Assembly: GCA_028275005.1 (NCBI GenBank)
Contig: JAQCNN010000087.1
Location: 1-6,464, forward strand
Direction: 5' to 3'
DNA: 6,464 nt
Source: Salinirussus sp.
GTDB lineage: Archaea > Halobacteriota > Halobacteria > Halobacteriales > Haloarculaceae
Shown piece after piece: positions 1 to 6,200 of this stretch (positions within the stretch are counted from its first letter, which is position 1; each line of letters starts with the position of its first letter). Both the position numbers and the translations under genes were made by a program. The notes under the pieces were generated by a model that did no database searches, was not told the DNA's origin, and saw nothing but the letters and a program-made list of their open reading frames with translations.

Positions 1-1
1 C

Positions 2-20
2 CGTTACGTCAGACGTAACG
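2..20. repeat. Perfect 19-bp palindrome upstream of gvpA
   Basis: Two 9-bp arms (CGTTACGTC and GACGTAACG) flank a single central A, with no mismatch. It lies about 45 bp before the TATA-like box of gvpA. A short perfect dyad with a one-base centre looks more like a binding site for a dimeric regulator than an RNA hairpin, because a one-base loop cannot form. It lies at the window edge, so it could equally belong to a divergent promoter to the left. The regulator is unknown. Confidence 0.5.
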
Positions 21-38
21 CGGGCCATCACGCGGGCC
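18..38. repeat. 9-bp direct repeat, 12-bp period
   Basis: ACGCGGGCC occurs at 18-26 and again at 30-38, separated by ATC. The first copy overlaps the end of the 19-bp palindrome. Repeats at 12-bp spacing sit roughly on the same face of the helix, so this could be a tandem protein site in the gvpA upstream region. Function is inferred only, and GC-rich words of this size can recur by chance. Confidence 0.35.
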
Positions 39-49
39 GTAATCCTGTC

Positions 50-73
50 TGAAATCGTACATACCTATTCATA
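50..73 (+). promoter_or_regulatory. Probable gvpA promoter
   Basis: An A/T-rich island in otherwise GC-rich DNA contains a TATA-like element, TATTCATA (66-73). Archaeal initiation about 25 nt beyond the centre of such a box would fall near 94-98, giving a leader of about 20-24 nt before the gvpA ATG at 118. TGAAATCG at 50-57 matches six of eight bases of the first half-site (TGAAACGG) described for the GvpE activator in Halobacterium/Haloferax. I see no good second half-site, so GvpE control is only a possibility. Confidence 0.5.
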
Positions 74-94
74 CCCCCCGTGCCTCTGAGGAGA

Positions 95-108
95 TGGGCA
101 CTCGCCCA
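95..108 (+). other. Small stem-loop in gvpA leader
   Basis: TGGGC (95-99) and GCCCA (104-108) form a perfect 5-bp stem around the loop ACTC, ending 9 nt before the gvpA start at 118. If transcription begins near 94-98, this hairpin sits at the extreme 5' end of the mRNA and could stabilise the abundant gvpA message. If it begins a few bases further in, the stem would be lost. Confidence 0.4.
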
Positions 109-117
109 CGAACAACA

Positions 118-360
118 ATGGCACAACCCGACTCATCCAGTCTGGCAGAAGTATTGGACCGCGTGCTCGACAAGGGCATCGTCGTCGACGTCTTCGCACG
201 GGTCTCGCTCGTCGGGATCGAGATCCTGACCGTCGAGGCCCGCGTCGTTGCATCCTCGGTCGACACCTTCCTCCACTACGCCGAGGAGATCGCGAAGATC
301 GAACAAGCCGAAATGACTGCAACCGCGGCCGAGGCACCGGCGGACGCGCCGACGCCCTAA
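118..360 (+). CDS. gvpA: Gas vesicle major structural protein GvpA
   Basis: An 80-residue protein that polymerises into the ribbed, gas-permeable wall of gas vesicles. Nearly the whole chain matches haloarchaeal GvpA: the N-terminus MAQPDSS, the first helix SLAEVLDRVLDKG (8-20), the beta-hairpin with ARVSLVGIEILTVEARVV, and the second helix SVDTFLHYAEEIAKIEQAE. The C-terminal tail after about residue 65 is a variable Ala/Pro/Thr-rich stretch; the Halobacterium salinarum protein is 76 aa. Residue 26 is Phe where I recall Trp in Halobacterium; Phe is also found here in Bacillus GvpA-type proteins. An in-frame ATG at 94 would add eight residues, but it was rejected because the family begins at MAQPD. 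There is no Shine-Dalgarno at usable distance from 118, so initiation probably relies on a short leader. It heads the gvpACNO unit; the gap to gvpC is 62 nt. Confidence 0.97.
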   Translation: MAQPDSSSLAEVLDRVLDKGIVVDVFARVSLVGIEILTVEARVVASSVDTFLHYAEEIAKIEQAEMTATAAEAPADAPTP

Positions 361-396
361 GCGCACCGGCGCTCTACCGTCGCGCAGTCCCGTTTT
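360..396 (+). terminator. Probable partial terminator after gvpA
   Basis: Directly at the gvpA stop, AGCGC (360-364) and GCGCT (369-373) form a 5-bp stem with loop ACCG. The only T-run nearby, TTTT, is at 393-396. In Halobacterium the short gvpA transcript is very abundant and a minority reads through into gvpC-N-O. A leaky terminator here would give that imbalance, because no separate promoter is evident for gvpC. The stem is short and 20 nt from the T-run, so this is tentative. Confidence 0.4.
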
Positions 397-422
397 CGAA
401 CGTACACCATACAATCAGGAAC

Positions 423-1346
423 ATGACAGTAAAAGAGAAACAGGACGGATTCGCCGAGATGCGCGCGGAGTTCGCGCTCGCGCGAGAGGACGTTGACCAG
501 TACGCCGAGCAGTTCTGGAGCGACGTCAGGGACAAACAACAGCTCGCGGTGATGTTCCGCGAGGAGATGTCGGAGATGGAGTCGACATTCGAACAGGCAC
601 TGGCTGCCTTCGACGCGTACGCCGCGGAGTTCGAGTCCGACGTCGCCACAAAACAGGACGCGGCGACCGCCTTCCGCGAGGAGATCGAGGCGACCCGCGA
701 CGCCTTCGAGACCATGCTCGTCGAGTTCGAGGCCTACACGGAGGACTTCGAGGACGGCGTCACCGCGAAACAACAGCGGGTCGACGAGTTCCGGGAGGAG
801 GTCGCCGCGACACACGCCGCCTTCGCGGAGGCGCTGGGGGACTTCGAGGCGTTCGCCAGGGAGTTCGACGAGGACGTGCAGGCAAAACAGCAGGACGTCG
901 AGGCGTTCCTCGAGACGGTCGAGGAGGTCCGGGCGGCCTACGAGCAGGCGAGTGACGAGTTCTCCCGGGCTGTCGTCGACTTCTACGGCTACGAGGAGGG
1001 GTCAGCGCAGGCCGCCGCTGACACGGCAGACGCCTCGGCCACCGTCGACGAGTCCGCGGCGGCGCAATCCACGACCGACAGCGACGAGCCGGCCGACCCG
1101 GCTGACGACGGCGTCGACATCCCCGTCGGTGACAGTGAGCTGCCGACGATCAACGACCAGCTGGCCGACGAGGAATCCGGGTCACAGGACGAGGAGGGCG
1201 CGCCCGAGGACATGGTCAAGTGTCTGACCTGCGGGGAGTACTACCAGGCCATCACCGAGTCACACCTCCAGACCCACGAGCTGTCGATGGAGGAGTACAA
1301 GGAGGAACACGGGCCCGACGTGGCGCTGTTCCCGGGTGAGGAGTAA
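423..1346 (+). CDS. gvpC: Gas vesicle shell-strengthening protein GvpC
   Basis: A 307-residue acidic protein that binds the outside of the GvpA shell, stiffening it and shaping the vesicle. Residues 1-190 are helical repeats that begin at KQ dipeptides at 6, 38, 77, 116 and 155. Spacing is 32 aa and then three times exactly 39 aa, with recurring FREE, AxFxxxLxxFExY and EF/DF elements. Residues 195-262 are an Asp/Glu/Ala/Ser-rich linker. The C-terminal domain (about 261-304) contains C267-x2-C270-x10-H281-x3-H285, followed by a LSMEEYKEEHG stretch, very like the end of Halobacterium GvpC. Family knowledge: H. salinarum GvpC is about 382 aa with seven repeats, so this is a short version with five. 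A weak AGGA lies only 2 nt before the ATG. The stop overlaps the gvpN start by 1 nt (TAATG). Confidence 0.93.
   Translation: MTVKEKQDGFAEMRAEFALAREDVDQYAEQFWSDVRDKQQLAVMFREEMSEMESTFEQALAAFDAYAAEFESDVATKQDAATAFREEIEATRDAFETMLVEFEAYTEDFEDGVTAKQQRVDEFREEVAATHAAFAEALGDFEAFAREFDEDVQAKQQDVEAFLETVEEVRAAYEQASDEFSRAVVDFYGYEEGSAQAAADTADASATVDESAAAQSTTDSDEPADPADDGVDIPVGDSELPTINDQLADEESGSQDEEGAPEDMVKCLTCGEYYQAITESHLQTHELSMEEYKEEHGPDVALFPGEE
438..992 (+). repeat. GvpC internal repeat region
   Basis: Five coding repeats start at about 438, 534, 651, 768 and 885, each with a Lys-Gln pair. Units two to four are exactly 117 bp (39 codons); the first is 96 bp and the last decays near residue 190. The protein pattern is conserved while the DNA has diverged, which suggests old duplications under selection rather than recent slippage. 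A regular helical period is what lets GvpC lie along the ribs of the vesicle wall. Confidence 0.75.
1335..1339 (+). promoter_or_regulatory. gvpN ribosome binding site
   Basis: GGTGA ends 6 nt before the gvpN ATG at 1346 and lies inside the last codons of gvpC. It is complementary to part of the conserved archaeal 16S rRNA 3' end. With the TAATG overlap it supports reinitiation on gvpN after gvpC translation. Confidence 0.55.
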
Positions 1347-2386
1347 TGGCGCAACGAGACGGTCACGAGCGGAAGGTGCGTGGCTCGCAGATCCGCGACA
1401 GCCGAACCGAAAAGCGCCGACGGAACGGAGGCGGGAGCTCCTCGACGCAGCGCCAGCCAGCCCAGACGGGCAACAGCCCCGGACAGTCCGCAGGGCTGCG
1501 TGACGTCAGTGACCTCCTCGACTCGTTTGTCGAGTGCCCCGAGACGGAGTCGGTCTCCCGGCGCGTCGAGCGCTGGGTTTCCGTCGACCGCCCGGTGCAC
1601 CTCGTCGGACCGACCGGCTGTGGAAAGACCGCGCTCGCGATGCGGGTCGCGGCCGAGCGGGACCGTCCGGTCGTCTGGATCAACGGTGACGCCGACCTCG
1701 AGACGAAGGACCTTGTCGGTGACTACAGCGAACAGGAGCGGGTCTCCGTGCGTGACAAGTACATCCACAACGTCACAAAGAGCACCGACATCGTCCGGGA
1801 CCGCTGGGTCGACAACCCACTCACCGTCGCCGTCCGGGAGGGTGCAACCCTCGTCTACAACGAGTTCTCGCGGACGAAACCCGCCGCGAACAACGCGCTC
1901 CTGTCGGTCTTCGAGGAGGGGATCCTCGAACTCCCCGGCCAGCGCGGGGACGACCGGATCGTCGAGGTCCACCCGGAGTTCCGGGCGGTCCTCACCTCGA
2001 ACGACGTCGAGTACGCGGGCGTTCACGAGCCACAGGACGCACTGCTCGACCGTCTCGTCGGCGTCTACATGGACTACTACAGCTTCGAGACGGAGGTGGA
2101 GATCGTCCACTCCCACGTCCCGGAGGCGTCCGACCCGCTCGTCCGAGGGTGTGTCGACGTGTTGCGCACCGTCCGTGACGAGTTCGACTGGAATCTCGGC
2201 ACCCGTGGGGCCATCATCGCCGCCGAGGGGCTCCTGACCGCCCCCGAGGACGAACGGGACGACGCGTTCTTCCTCGAAGTGATGACCGATGTCCTCTCGT
2301 CGAAGGTTTCCGGCCGGGCTGAACTCGAGGCCGCAAAGGAGTGTGTGGAGACAGCGATCGACGATATGGACGGTGACGGCGTATGA
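1346..2386 (+). CDS. gvpN: Gas vesicle AAA+ ATPase GvpN
   Basis: A 346-residue MoxR-type AAA+ ATPase needed for growth of gas vesicles to full size (family knowledge: loss gives small vesicles). Walker A is GPTGCGKT (88-95). The Walker B region is LVYNEF (169-174), with Asn172 where most AAA+ proteins have Asp, before Glu173. Sensor 1 is LTSND (216-220, N219), an arginine-finger candidate is R236 in LLDR, and sensor 2 is GTRG (R288). GvpN signature blocks SRTKPAANN and VEYAGVHEPQDALLDRL are present. Residues 1-50 are a flexible Arg/Gln/Ser/Gly-rich extension with net positive charge, odd for a haloarchaeal protein. The start overlaps the gvpC stop by 1 nt, and GGTGA lies 6 nt upstream. The end overlaps gvpO by 4 nt (ATGA). 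Identity is secure; whether Asn172 lowers hydrolysis is unknown. Confidence 0.96.
   Translation: MAQRDGHERKVRGSQIRDSRTEKRRRNGGGSSSTQRQPAQTGNSPGQSAGLRDVSDLLDSFVECPETESVSRRVERWVSVDRPVHLVGPTGCGKTALAMRVAAERDRPVVWINGDADLETKDLVGDYSEQERVSVRDKYIHNVTKSTDIVRDRWVDNPLTVAVREGATLVYNEFSRTKPAANNALLSVFEEGILELPGQRGDDRIVEVHPEFRAVLTSNDVEYAGVHEPQDALLDRLVGVYMDYYSFETEVEIVHSHVPEASDPLVRGCVDVLRTVRDEFDWNLGTRGAIIAAEGLLTAPEDERDDAFFLEVMTDVLSSKVSGRAELEAAKECVETAIDDMDGDGV
2372..2376 (+). promoter_or_regulatory. gvpO ribosome binding site
   Basis: GGTGA ends 6 nt before the gvpO ATG at 2383, inside the last codons of gvpN. It is the same motif at the same spacing as at gvpN, and it supports both the chosen start and translational coupling through the ATGA overlap. 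Confidence 0.55.
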
Positions 2387-2754
2387 CCGACCAGCAACCG
2401 CTCGACTCGGAGCAACGGGCCGACGAGCCGGACGACGCGACAGCCGACCCGCCCGAGGACGACGGCGAGAACGAGGACAAGGACGAGGAGCTGGATGTCC
2501 TCGACGTCCGCGAGCGGGTGTCCGACGTCGCCGAGTCCCTCCTGGGTCAGCCCTTCGATGGGATCACGTCGGTCGAACGCGCCGAGGACGGCGGCTGGCG
2601 TGCGCTGTTCGAGGTCGTCGAGCGCAGCGCTGTCCCCGACACACAGGACATCATCGGCCGCTACGAACTCCACCTCTCGAGGACCGGTGCTATCGAGGAG
2701 TACTCGCTCCAGCAGCGGTTCAAGCGAAGCGAACTGCAGGGTAAAGCGCTCTGA
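2383..2754 (+). CDS. gvpO: Gas vesicle accessory protein GvpO
   Basis: A 123-residue GvpO-family protein. In Halobacterium gvpO is one of the genes essential for vesicle formation, but its biochemical role is not well defined. Residues 1-40 are a disordered, extremely acidic tail (18 Asp/Glu). Residues about 40-118 form the conserved domain, with W72, the EVVE block (77-80), P85, D89, YE (94-95), G102, Y107 and R112, matching the family pattern of Trp, Glu-rich strand, Tyr-Glu strand and a final Tyr/Arg strand. Length is close to the Halobacterium protein. It ends the gvpACNO unit: its start overlaps gvpN by 4 nt and 442 nt separate it from the next large gene. No signal peptide or membrane segment is visible, so it is probably cytoplasmic and associated with nascent vesicles. 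Confidence 0.9.
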   Translation: MTDQQPLDSEQRADEPDDATADPPEDDGENEDKDEELDVLDVRERVSDVAESLLGQPFDGITSVERAEDGGWRALFEVVERSAVPDTQDIIGRYELHLSRTGAIEEYSLQQRFKRSELQGKAL

Positions 2755-2757
2755 GCC

Positions 2758-2815
2758 GCCTCGGCCGGTGACGCCCCGGCGCCGCACAGGGCCGGCTTGT
2801 CGGACGGCCGGAGGC
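2758..2815 (+). terminator. GC-rich hairpin after gvpO, possible terminator
   Basis: GCCTCGGCCG (2758-2767) pairs with 2805-2815 through ten base pairs and one bulged G. Inside it, CCGGC (2776-2780) pairs with GCCGG (2791-2795). It starts 4 nt after the gvpO stop, where an end-of-operon signal would be expected. No T-run follows, and such stems are common by chance in GC-rich DNA, so this is weak. Confidence 0.3.
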
Positions 2816-2881
2816 CGCCGGTAGCCTGACGCGACGACGGGCGGCCCCACACTGCGGTTGCAGCACCGACAGCCCGCCGTC

Positions 2882-2987
2882 CTGGCTGTGAGATGTAGCC
2901 GCCGTCTCCAGTGATACTGCCGGCTGTACGTCTGTAACGAATTTCGCGACCCCGGAGTCGCGGATATCTTCAAACAGTCACAGCCAG
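2882..2987. other. Nested inverted repeats, possible structured RNA
   Basis: A perfect 10-bp inverted repeat (2882-2891 with 2978-2987) encloses two further stems. One pairs 2892-2901 with 2921-2932 (ten pairs including one G-T, and a 2-nt bulge). The other pairs 2945-2950 with 2957-2962 (CGCGAC/GTCGCG, extendable by two weaker pairs). Together they would make a three-way junction of about 106 nt. It lies about 130 nt after gvpO and about 120 nt before the inferred start of the next transcript. It could be a 3' UTR element, a small RNA or a protein-binding region. No family is recognised and the strand is undecided. Confidence 0.35.
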
Positions 2988-3073
2988 CAGTATGACTCCT
3001 GCCCCTGCTGCTCGCCTCCGTCCCCCGGCGAGGGCCTGAGACCCTTGTTCTCAAACCTCGAAATGCGCCACAG

Positions 3074-3083
3074 CTACTTTATC
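3074..3083 (+). promoter_or_regulatory. TATA-like promoter of the regulator gene
   Basis: CTACTTTATC contains the best TATA-like core (TTTATC, 3078-3083) in the intergenic region. Initiation about 25 nt downstream of its centre falls at about 3105-3107, roughly 90 nt before the regulator ATG and right at a GTG codon (3106). A typical purine-rich BRE is not evident directly upstream; CGAAA at 3059-3063 is rather far away. Confidence 0.45.
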
Positions 3084-3105
3084 AGCACGGGCCGACTCCC
3101 ACCTT

Positions 3106-3204
3106 GTGAACAGACACGCCCGACCCGGGACCGGCAACCGCGTCCCCGCGGCAAACAGACTCCCGGCACCGGTCACACCGACTGTGGGCATCGGGCATGA
3201 GTAA
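3106..3204 (+). CDS. Possible leaderless 32-aa upstream ORF
   Basis: GTG at 3106 opens a 33-codon frame ending in TAA (3202-3204). The product would be 32 residues, basic and rich in Pro, Arg and Gly, with no recognisable family. Two positional features make it notable. Its GTG coincides with the transcription start predicted from the TATA-like box, as in the leaderless mRNAs common in haloarchaea. Its end overlaps the ATG of the downstream regulator by 8 nt, in another frame. The regulator itself lacks a Shine-Dalgarno, so ribosomes finishing this ORF might reinitiate on it. It could also be a chance reading frame in GC-rich leader DNA, which is my default view. Confidence 0.25.
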   Translation: MNRHARPGTGNRVPAANRLPAPVTPTVGIGHE

Positions 3205-6200
3205 CTCCACCCGCGTCCCCTTCGAACGCGACCGGACGGCCGACCCAGGGGTGGACGGCCGAACCGCCCACCTCGCCTCGGTCTACGAGGACAGCGACGA
3301 ACAACTCGAGACTGTCGCCTCCTTTCTCCGCCAGGGGCTACAGCAAAACGAGCGGTGCCTGTACGTGGTCCACGACAACACCGCCGAGGCCGTGTACACC
3401 GCCCTCAGAGACAGCGGTGTCGACGTCACAGCGGCCGAGGGCTCCGGCGCTCTCGCGGTCCACACGCCGGATGAGGTGCAGTTCAGGACGGGTGAGTTCG
3501 ACCCGGCGGCCGCGGTCGACTTCTGGACAGAGGCGCGCGAACGAGCAAAGCGAGAGGGGTTCGAGAAACTCCGGACCGCCGTCGAGATGACGTGGGCAGT
3601 CGACAGCAGGACCGACCCCGCCTCCCTCGCGGAGTACGAGGCGCTTCTCAACCCCGTCCTGGCCGGCGAGGACTGTACTGCGCTCTGTCAGTACAACCGC
3701 AACAGGTTCCCGCCGGAGGTCATCTCGGACGTTATCCACAACCACCCGCTGCTGGTCGACGACGGGACCGTCACTCACAACACCCGCTACGAGCCACCCG
3801 ACCAGGGTACCAGGTCGACCGGCCACCGGACGGGCGGTGACCCGGGGGCACAACCCGTCCTTCGACCGGACCGAGACGGTCCGCCGTCGTCGGTGCGCCC
3901 GGCCGCGGGAGACCGCCCGGTTCGTGTGCTCCTCGTCGACGACGAACCCGGCTACGCCGACATGGTTGCCGAGTATCTCGAACTGAACGACGGTATCGAC
4001 ACAGTTGTTTCCGAGACCGACCCCCGGGCGGCACTGGCTCGTCTGGAGGACAGTGCGGTCGACTGTGTCGTTTCGGACTACGCCATGCCCGGCGTCGACG
4101 GGCTGGGCTTTCTCGAGTTGGTGCGCGAGAGCCACCCCGACCTCCCGTTTCTGATGCTCACGGGCAACAGTGACGAGGAGACCGCCGCCGAGGCAGTCTC
4201 GGCCGGTGTCACCGACTACTTCAGAAAGCAGTCCGACACCGACCACTACGAGAAACTGGCCCACCGGGTCTCGAACGCCGTCGAGCGCTACCGTGCCGAG
4301 GAGGAGATGCGAGCGAGCGAGCAGCGGTTTCGCTCGCTGTTCGAGAAGGCCTTCGACGCGATGGTCGTCACCGACGACACCGGCGAACACGTCGACGTGA
4401 ACCCGGCGGCCTGCGAGCTACTCGAGACCTCACGCGAGGAACTCCTGGGCCGGCCGTTCGCCGACTTCGTCCCGGACGCACAGGAGCGGACGTGGCCGTG
4501 GCAGGACCCCGGTGGGGAACGCCCCGAACGGGCAACCCTCCCGCTGCGCACCGCAACTGGCGCCGACTGTATCGCCGAACTCGCGGCGACACCCGATATC
4601 CTGCCGGGCCGACACCTGCTCGTCATCCGTGACGTGACCGAGCGCGAGCAGTACGAACGGACGCTGACGGCGCTTCACGGCTCCGCACGGGACCTCCTCG
4701 CAGCCGAGTCGAAGACGGCAGTCGCCGAGAGTATCGTCGAGGCTGCGACCGATATCCTCTCGGTGCCCGTCGTCGTCGTCTACCTGTTCGACCCCTCCGA
4801 GGGGGTGTTGACCCCTGCCGCGGTCAGCAGTGATACCGTCGATAGGTCGGCCCTCGACCCGGTGGCGCTCGAGGACGACAGCATCATCGGGGAGACGTTC
4901 CTCGACGAGGACCCGAAGACGGTCAGCGCGGCGGACACCACACCGTCACTCCCGGTTACGGGGGCGCTTGCCGTCCCGCTCACCGACCACGCCGTCTGTC
5001 TCTTCGGCGAGACGGACTCGACGGTGACCGACGGGGACGTGGAGCTGGTGGAAACACTGACCGCGACGGCCGAGACCGCGCTCGACCGTGTCGAACGCGG
5101 GAGTAAACTGCAGGCGCGGACGACGGAACTCGAGGCGCAGAACCGCCAACTCGGGGAGTTGCGTCAGCTCAACGCGACCGTCCGTGAGATTGGGCAGACG
5201 GTCGCACAGGCCGACACCCGGACCGATATCGAGCGCGGCGTCTGTGACCATCTGTCCGCGTCAGACGGGATTGCGATGGTCCGGGTCAGCGGGTTCGACT
5301 CGGAGGAGCGGGCGCTGGTCCCCCGCGAGTGGGCCGGCGGGTCGCAGGCAGACGGGTATCTCGACGCCGTCTCGGCAACACTCGGTGACGGGTCCGAGCC
5401 CGCAACCCGGGCTGCGGTCACCGAGGAACCGGTTTACGTCCCGGACACCGCCGACAGTCTGCAGGACGAGGCCTGGCGCAAGACCGCCCTCTCACACGGC
5501 TTTCGGTCGGTGTTCAGCCTCCCGCTTCGGTACAAGGATATCTCGTACGGGACGCTCACCGTCTACGCGGAGCGGGAGGCGTTTTTCGATGAGCTGTCGC
5601 GGTTGGCGCTGTCCGACCTCAGCCAGAAGGTCGCGAACCTGATGAACGCGGTCGACCACCAACACGCGGTCCTCTCGGGCACGATGACCGAGGCGACGGT
5701 CCGGTTCACCGACGACCGTATCCCGCTCTACTACATCGCCTCGCGGGCCGACTGCTCGCTTGTCCTCGAGACGGTCACCCCTCAGCCCGGCGGCGATATC
5801 CTGAAACGCGTCCGCGTGACGGGGACCACCCCGGCAACGGTCACGGACATCGCCGAGGAGGTCACCACACTCTCCGAGGCGTCGGCCGTCGAGGCGGGCG
5901 ACGAGGATATCGTCGAGTTACAGTTCTCGGATACGTCACTCACCGACTACTTCGCCGACCGCGGCGTCCGGGTGCTCGACTCCACCGCCGACGCCGAGGC
6001 CGCGACGTTCCGGCTCTCGATCCCCGACACCGTGGACGTCCGGGAGCTGTTCGAGGACCTGGAATCGCGGTACGGTGACCCCGAACTCGTCTCGAAGAGC
6101 GAGCAGAGCCACGCCGACACCAGGACCGAGGAGCCGTATCGGTCGAAGCTGACGCCCCGCCAGGAGGAGGTGCTCCAGACCGCCTACGACAGTGGGTTTT

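Larger units (their letters stand above)
2755..3196. other. 442-nt intergenic region
   Basis: No convincing full-length protein gene lies on either strand. Minus-strand reading frames crossing it are Arg-rich, GC-driven shadows without recognisable domains. From left to right it holds a GC-rich imperfect hairpin, nested inverted repeats (2882-2987), an A/T-richer segment with a TATA-like box near 3078, and a possible short upstream ORF. It separates the gas-vesicle unit from a regulator that probably has its own promoter. Confidence 0.7.

Noticed and set aside
94..117. N-terminal extension of gvpA from ATG at 94
   Set aside because: It adds eight residues absent from the highly conserved family, which begins MAQPD. 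The ATG lies inside the predicted leader hairpin and directly abuts GAGGAG with no spacing, and the TATA position predicts initiation at or after 94.
65..414. Minus-strand reading frames opposite gvpA
   Set aside because: They are antisense shadows of a conserved gene in GC-rich DNA, with Arg/Ser-rich low-complexity products and no domain.
438..992. CRISPR or satellite-like array
   Set aside because: The period is in coding sequence, the DNA units are diverged, and the pattern is conserved only at protein level; it is the GvpC repeat region.
1241..2116. 291-codon minus-strand frame opposite gvpN
   Set aside because: It lies entirely opposite the end of gvpC and the conserved GvpN ATPase; its Val/Asp/Leu-rich product mirrors the sense codons and has no recognisable motif.
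2077..3054. 325-codon minus-strand frame over gvpN, gvpO and the gap
   Set aside because: Most of it mirrors gvpN and gvpO. The part in the gap encodes an Arg/Gly/Ser-rich sequence without domain, and no promoter or ribosome site supports it.
3338..4390. 350-codon minus-strand frame opposite the regulator
   Set aside because: It is antisense to well-defined MEDS and REC domains, and its composition is the expected mirror of sense codon bias.
4759..4797. Membrane segment in the regulator (VPVVVVYLF, about residue 523)
   Set aside because: Too short for a membrane helix, and it fits a central beta-strand of the first GAF domain.
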